From: JBEVMS01 sp040508515
GTDB taxonomy: Bacteria > Pseudomonadota > Gammaproteobacteria > Xanthomonadales > Rhodanobacteraceae
Direction of reading: 5' to 3'
DNA length: 9,979 nt
Assembly (NCBI GenBank): GCA_040508515.1
Contig: JBEVMS010000293.1
Span: 1-9,979 of the forward strand
Below the pieces are notes generated by a model. It searched no databases and was not told the DNA's origin. It worked only from the letters and a program-made list of their open reading frames with translations. The translations under genes and the position numbers were made by a program. This document shows, in pieces, positions 6,548 to 9,979 of this stretch. Every line of letters begins with the position of its first letter. Position 1 is the stretch's first letter.

Positions 6548-7804
6548 ATGAGCTTGCATCCCATTCTCGCGGCGCTGCGCAAGCACAAGGCCGGCGTGGT
6601 GTTGATCGCGCTGCAGATCGCGCTGACCCTGGCAATCGTCTGCAACGCGGTATTCATCATCGGCCAACGCATTGAACGCATCAATCGGCCCAGCGGACTG
6701 GATGAGCAGAACTTGTTTCTTGTTTCTCAGCAGTGGGTCGGGGCGCCCAGCGCCGACGACCCGGCCGGCGCGCAAAAACTCGACGTGATGATGCGCGAAG
6801 ATCTGGCCGCGCTGCGCAGCCTGCCCAACGTGGTCTCGGTGGTGCCGATCAATTCATTGCCGCTACTCAATTCGTCGTGGACCGGGGCGCTGTCGTTGAA
6901 GCCGGGCACTGGCTACGACGAATCCAACGGCAGTGCGCGCAGCAGCTATTACTTCGTGGATGATCAGGCGGTCGCCACGCTGGGACTGCGGCTGGTTGCC
7001 GGGCGCAATTTCACCGCCGGCGAGATCAACCACCACGGCGTGCGCGATCAGTTCGTCGCGCCGGTGGTCATGGTGACCAAGGCGATCGCCGACAAGCTCT
7101 ATCCGCAAGGCGCGGTGGGCAAGGTGGTCTACGTCGATGGCACCAGCACGCCGAGTACCATCGTCGGCGTGGTCGAGCGCATGCAGGTGCCTAGCGTGAG
7201 TATCTGGGCGGATGGCTTTGTCTGGAATTCCACGCTGCAGCCGGTGCGCCTGGGGGCCAGCTTTTCGCGCTATGCGGTGCGCGCCAAACCGGGTCAGTTG
7301 GAAGCGGCGATGCGCGCGGTGCCGGCGGCGCTCTACCGCGTCGATCCGATGCGCGTGCTCGACGACGACAGCGTGTTTTCGTTCGCGCAGATTCGCCAGA
7401 ACGCCTACCGCTCCGATCGGGGCATGGCGATCCTGATGGGCGTGGTGTGCGTGATTCTGGTCGCGGTAACCGCCGCCGGCATTGTTGGCCTGACCACCTT
7501 CTGGGTCGGTCAGCGCCAGCGCCAGATCGGCGTGCGGCGCGCACTGGGCGCGCGCAAGATCGACATCCTGCGCTACTTCCAGATCGAGAATCTGATGATC
7601 GCGGGGATCGGCGCGGTGCTAGGCATTGCGCTGGCGATCTCGCTCAACCTGTGGCTGATCAGTCGCTACGAAATGGCGCGGCTGCCGGTGCCCTACGTGT
7701 TGCTGGCGGTGCTGGTGGTGATGGCGCTGGGCCAAGCGGCGGTGTACGTGCCGGCGCGCCGTGCCTCGGCGATCGCGCCGGTGGTAGCCACGCGCGCCGC
7801 CTGA
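6548..7804 (+). CDS. MacB-like ABC permease, type B, copy 2 (B2)
   Basis: This 418-residue inner membrane permease pairs with A2. The first span (about residues 16-39) is almost the same as in B1, including LIALQIALTLAIVCNA. The periplasmic domain (about 43-290) is more diverged: it carries a few extra residues around GAPSADDPAGAQ (65-76) and different loops, but keeps LGLRLVAGRNF (145-155). Spans 2-4 lie near 293-319, 346-370 and 381-403. SDRGMAILMG (289-298) and QIGVRRALGA (326-335) match B1 exactly. No cysteine lies in the periplasmic domain. High constancy of the membrane and cytoplasmic parts with a variable periplasmic part fits a paralogue that kept its engine contacts but changed what it handles outside; the last point is inference. 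Confidence 0.92.
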   Translation: MSLHPILAALRKHKAGVVLIALQIALTLAIVCNAVFIIGQRIERINRPSGLDEQNLFLVSQQWVGAPSADDPAGAQKLDVMMREDLAALRSLPNVVSVVPINSLPLLNSSWTGALSLKPGTGYDESNGSARSSYYFVDDQAVATLGLRLVAGRNFTAGEINHHGVRDQFVAPVVMVTKAIADKLYPQGAVGKVVYVDGTSTPSTIVGVVERMQVPSVSIWADGFVWNSTLQPVRLGASFSRYAVRAKPGQLEAAMRAVPAALYRVDPMRVLDDDSVFSFAQIRQNAYRSDRGMAILMGVVCVILVAVTAAGIVGLTTFWVGQRQRQIGVRRALGARKIDILRYFQIENLMIAGIGAVLGIALAISLNLWLISRYEMARLPVPYVLLAVLVVMALGQAAVYVPARRASAIAPVVATRAA

Positions 7805-7817
7805 GGTAGTGCCTGAA

Positions 7818-7844
7818 CGATTCGGCGCGGCGAGCGCCGGATCG
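7818..7844 (+). promoter_or_regulatory. Intercistronic stem-loop between B2 and A3
   Basis: CGATTCGGCGC (7818-7828) pairs with GCGCCGGATCG (7834-7844) over 11 base pairs including one G-U, closing a 5-base loop (GGCGA). It begins 14 bases after the B2 stop. There is no T run after it, so it is not a textbook intrinsic terminator. It could protect the upstream mRNA from 3' exonucleases or cause partial termination, lowering pair 3 relative to pairs 1 and 2. The A3 start lies 54 bases downstream, too far to be hidden by the stem itself. Confidence 0.5.
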
Positions 7845-7884
7845 GTTGCCCAATCGTCGCATCGCTATGCGTCACGTATTTTCT

Positions 7885-7890
7885 GAGGGA
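7885..7890 (+). promoter_or_regulatory. Ribosome binding site of permease A3 (GTG start)
   Basis: GAGGGA is followed by an 8-base spacer and GTG at 7899. Alignment of the resulting MLGYYFEL with MFSYYLQL and MFSYYFQL of A1 and A2 supports this non-ATG start. Confidence 0.7.
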
Positions 7891-7898
7891 GCTTCACG

Positions 7899-9221
7899 GT
7901 GCTCGGCTATTACTTCGAATTGGCTTTACGCAGCCTCAAGCGCAACACGGTGCTCACCGCGCTGATGGTGCTCGCGATCGCAGTCGGCATCGGTGCCAGC
8001 ATGACCACGCTGACGGTGATGCATCTGCTTTCGGGCGATCCGATTCCATCGCGCAGTGCGACGCTGTTCTACCCGCAGGTCGATCCCGATCCCAGCCCGG
8101 CGGCGAAGCACAAGCCGTATGACGTGATGGACTACCGTTCCGCGACCGACCTGTGGCGCGCGCATCGGGCTGATCGACAGGCGCTGATCGCCACCAGCCA
8201 ACAGCGCCTGAGCGCGCCAGAGGTCAACCTGCCGCCACTGATGGAGCAGATGCTCGCGACGACCAGCGACTTCTTCCCGATGTTCGACGTGCCTTTCCGC
8301 TATGGCCACGGCTGGAGCGCCGGTGACGACGCGGCGCGTGCACGCGTGGTGGTGATCTCCAGCGATCTCAACAACCGCCTGTTCGCCGGCGCCAACAGCG
8401 TAGGGCGGACGCTGCGCTTTAAGGACACCGATGTGCGCATCGTCGGCGTGCTGGCGCCCTGGCGGCCATCGCCGCAGTTCTACACGGTCGCCGGCGGACG
8501 CTTCGCGGGAGGCGACACGGCAAACTTCTATAGCCGGCCGGAGGGCGTGTTCGCGCCGTTCGAGAGTGCGCTGCAAATAAACGCCAGCGGCTTCAGGCCG
8601 TTCACCTGCTGGCATGTGTGGGACAAGCAGCAGCCCATGCAAACATCGCCCTGCGTATGGGTAGCGCTGTGGGTGCAGTTGGACGGCCCGGCCAAGGTCG
8701 CAGGCTACCAGCGCTACCTGGCCGATTACGCCGCGCAGCAGAAAGCGCTGGGACGCTTCGTGCATGCGGACAACACGCGCATGCAGAGTCTGATGCAGTG
8801 GCTGGACTACAACCGTGTAGTGCCCAGCGACGTGCGGTTGCAGACGTGGCTGGCATTCGCCTTCCTTGCCATCTGTCTGTTCAACACGGTCGGTCTACTG
8901 CTGGCGAAGTTCCTGCGGCGTGCCGGCGAGATCGGCGTGCGCCGCGCGCTCGGCGCCAGTCGTGCGGCGGTGTTCGCGCAGTGCCTGGTCGAGGCCGGCA
9001 TGATCGGATTGCTCGGCGGAGTCGGCGGTCTACTGCTGACGCTGACCGGGCTGTGGCTGGTGCGCCGCCAGCCGGTGGAATACGCCGACCTGGTGCAGTT
9101 GGACGCCTCGATGTTCCTGCTCACGTTCGCACTGGCTCTGGCCGTCAGCGTGCTGGCTGGCGTGCTGCCCGCCGCGCGTGCCAGCCGCCTGACTCCCAGT
9201 TTGCAATTGAAGACGCTCTGA
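7899..9221 (+). CDS. MacB-like ABC permease, type A, copy 3 (A3)
   Basis: This 440-residue inner membrane permease uses a GTG start, the only non-ATG start among the complete genes here. It has a first span at about residues 19-44, a periplasmic domain at about 50-310, and spans near 315-337, 366-387 and 403-424. Type A marks are kept: FFPMFDVPFRYGHGW (125-139), periplasmic cysteines 237 and 252 with CVW at the second, QWLDYNRVVP (300-309), and the cytoplasmic AGEIGVRRALGASR (342-355). Cysteine spacing is 15, against 17 in A1 and A2, and the loop between them is rich in Trp/Gln. Around residues 60-80 the sequence (DPDPSPAAKHKP) replaces the WGP segment of A1 and A2. It is the most divergent A copy, so it probably split off earlier or evolves under a different substrate demand. 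Its partner should be B3, 7 bases downstream. Confidence 0.9.
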   Translation: MLGYYFELALRSLKRNTVLTALMVLAIAVGIGASMTTLTVMHLLSGDPIPSRSATLFYPQVDPDPSPAAKHKPYDVMDYRSATDLWRAHRADRQALIATSQQRLSAPEVNLPPLMEQMLATTSDFFPMFDVPFRYGHGWSAGDDAARARVVVISSDLNNRLFAGANSVGRTLRFKDTDVRIVGVLAPWRPSPQFYTVAGGRFAGGDTANFYSRPEGVFAPFESALQINASGFRPFTCWHVWDKQQPMQTSPCVWVALWVQLDGPAKVAGYQRYLADYAAQQKALGRFVHADNTRMQSLMQWLDYNRVVPSDVRLQTWLAFAFLAICLFNTVGLLLAKFLRRAGEIGVRRALGASRAAVFAQCLVEAGMIGLLGGVGGLLLTLTGLWLVRRQPVEYADLVQLDASMFLLTFALALAVSVLAGVLPAARASRLTPSLQLKTL

Positions 9222-9223
9222 GG
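9219..9223 (+). promoter_or_regulatory. Stop codon of A3 overlapping the ribosome binding site of B3
   Basis: TGAGG includes the A3 stop (9219-9221) and lies 5 bases before ATG 9229. This is the third case of the same stop/Shine-Dalgarno overlap. Confidence 0.65.
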
Positions 9224-9228
9224 CCGCC

Positions 9229-9979
9229 ATGCAAATTCAGCCCATCCTTGCCGCGCTTCGCCGCCACCGCCTGGCCAGCCTGTTGATCGCCCTGGAGATC
9301 GCGCTCGCCTGCGCGGTGCTCTGCAATGCCTTTTTTCTGATCGTGAGCCGGGTCCAGCAGACCCATGTCGACAGCGGCGTGGACGAACGCGCGCTGGCGG
9401 TGGTGAAGCTCACCGGTTACGACGAGGCCAAGTCGGTTGATCTCAACGCACGCGTGCTCGACGGCCTTGGCAAATTGCCCGGCGTGCAGTCGGTCAGCGT
9501 GATCAACGCGGTGCCGTTCGGCGAGCACGCCGGCACGGCGGGGATCACGCTCGACGCGGCGGGCGAGCATTTCGGCGGCGTGGTGCATTTCTACGTCGGC
9601 GGACCGGGAAGCTACCAGGCGCTGGGCCTGCGCCTGCTGGCGGGACGCGCGCCGCAAATGTCCGACTACCAGCCAATGCCGGGCCTCTTCCCGAACGACG
9701 CCACCGTGCTGGTGACGCGCGCATTGGCCGAGCATCTGTGGCCGGGCGTCGACCCGCTGGGCAAGGAATTCTGGTGCGACAAGTTTCACTTCCGGGTCAG
9801 TGGCGTGGTCGCGCACATGGCCCGGCCCAATGGCGGCGAGGGCGGCCCGGATACGATCGAGTGGTCGGTGTTTGCAACGGCGCAACCGGGCGCGAATCTG
9901 GCCGGCCTCTATCTGCTGCGAGCTGACCCAAGCGTCCTGCCACGGGTATTGCGCGATGCGCGCGCGGCGATGGCGCGCA
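9229..9979 (+). CDS. MacB-like ABC permease, type B, copy 3 (B3), 5' part
   Basis: The frame is open from ATG 9229 to the right edge, giving 250 complete codons and one extra base; by comparison with B1 and B2 about 160 residues are missing, including spans 2-4. The N-terminus MQIQPILAALRRHR and the first span with VLCNAFF match the B family. The periplasmic part shows LGLRLLAGRAP where B1 and B2 have LGxRLVAGRNF, then TRALAEHLWPGVDPLGKEFW and VSGVVAHM, the usual order of the MacB periplasmic core domain. Unlike B1 and B2 it has a periplasmic cysteine (183) and a second cysteine in span 1 (about residue 28). It lacks the B2 insertion. The coding frame is intact as far as it can be read. Confidence 0.88.
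   Translation, partial: MQIQPILAALRRHRLASLLIALEIALACAVLCNAFFLIVSRVQQTHVDSGVDERALAVVKLTGYDEAKSVDLNARVLDGLGKLPGVQSVSVINAVPFGEHAGTAGITLDAAGEHFGGVVHFYVGGPGSYQALGLRLLAGRAPQMSDYQPMPGLFPNDATVLVTRALAEHLWPGVDPLGKEFWCDKFHFRVSGVVAHMARPNGGEGGPDTIEWSVFATAQPGANLAGLYLLRADPSVLPRVLRDARAAMAR

Larger units (their letters stand above)
5221..7804 (+). repeat. Permease pair unit 2 (A2-B2) of the tandem repeat
   Basis: This is the second copy of the A-B gene pair in the same orientation, with the same 10-base A/B spacing as unit 1. It is closest to unit 1; A2 and A3 share 31 of the first 50 residues by hand count against 36 for A1 and A2. Confidence 0.85.
7805..7898 (+). other. Gap between permease pairs 2 and 3
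   Basis: These 94 bases hold the strong stem-loop described separately (7818-7844) and the ribosome binding site of A3. I found no convincing promoter: a TTGCCC at 7846-7851 has no -10 partner at proper spacing. Confidence 0.4.
7899..9979 (+). repeat. Permease pair unit 3 (A3-B3) of the tandem repeat, cut by the window edge
   Basis: This is the third A-B pair in the same orientation. It is the most diverged: A3 shares 28 of the first 50 residues with A1, and B3 21 of 34 with B1 (hand counts from PIL onward), and A3 ends in LTPSLQLKTL instead of VQPAWQLKSN. Whether further pairs follow cannot be seen. Confidence 0.8.

Noticed and set aside
5527..6684. Long open frame on the - strand (385 codons) opposite A2/B2
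   Set aside because: Same shadow pattern as the one opposite A1/B1; similar His/Gln/Arg-rich text appears opposite each permease pair because the pairs are paralogous, not because an antisense protein is conserved.
7846..7882. Possible promoter before A3 (TTGCCC followed by TATGCG or TATTTT)
   Set aside because: Spacings of 14 and 25 bases are unsuitable for a sigma-70 promoter.
9145..9885. Open frame on the - strand (246 codons) opposite B3
   Set aside because: Antisense shadow of a recognisable MacB-like permease; no domain or ribosome binding site supports it.

Overview
The window is a GC-rich stretch with every supported gene on the + strand, tightly packed. It encodes one tripartite ABC export system of the MacA-MacB-TolC type. 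An outer-membrane TolC-like protein makes the host a Gram-negative bacterium. The base composition and gene style suggest a gammaproteobacterium of the Xanthomonadales (a Rhodanobacter/Dyella/Xanthomonas relative), but that placement is a guess from memory and was not tested.

Layout: (1) 1-315, the C-terminal end of a periplasmic adaptor (membrane fusion protein, MacA/HlyD type), cut by the left edge. (2) 392-1111, a stand-alone MacB/LolD-type ATPase. (3) 1155-2504, a TolC-family outer membrane factor with a signal peptide. (4) Three consecutive pairs of MacB-like permeases without ATPase domains. Each pair has a 'type A' gene (436-440 aa) followed by a 'type B' gene (412-418 aa where complete): A1 2550-3860 and B1 3871-5109; A2 5221-6537 and B2 6548-7804; A3 7899-9221 and B3 9229 to the right edge (incomplete). 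Gaps of 111 and 94 bases separate the pairs, and only 7-10 bases separate A from B inside each pair.

How the parts fit: in MacAB-TolC-like machines the ATPase drives a permease dimer whose large periplasmic domain pushes substrate through adaptor and TolC out of the cell. Here the ATPase is a separate protein, and there are three A/B permease pairs for the one ATPase, one adaptor and one outer membrane factor seen. The simplest reading is that each A/B pair forms a heterodimer and that the three share the other parts, perhaps for different substrates. The cytoplasmic loops expected to contact the ATPase are nearly constant, while the periplasmic domains differ more. Pairs 1 and 2 are closer to each other than to pair 3, which suggests stepwise tandem duplication. 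Substrate is unknown.

Notable details are a stop codon embedded in the next gene's Shine-Dalgarno sequence (TGAGG) in all three pairs, a conserved cysteine pair in the periplasmic domain of all A permeases, and an 11-bp stem-loop between pairs 2 and 3. I see no RNA genes, insertion sequences, CRISPR arrays or convincing promoters.
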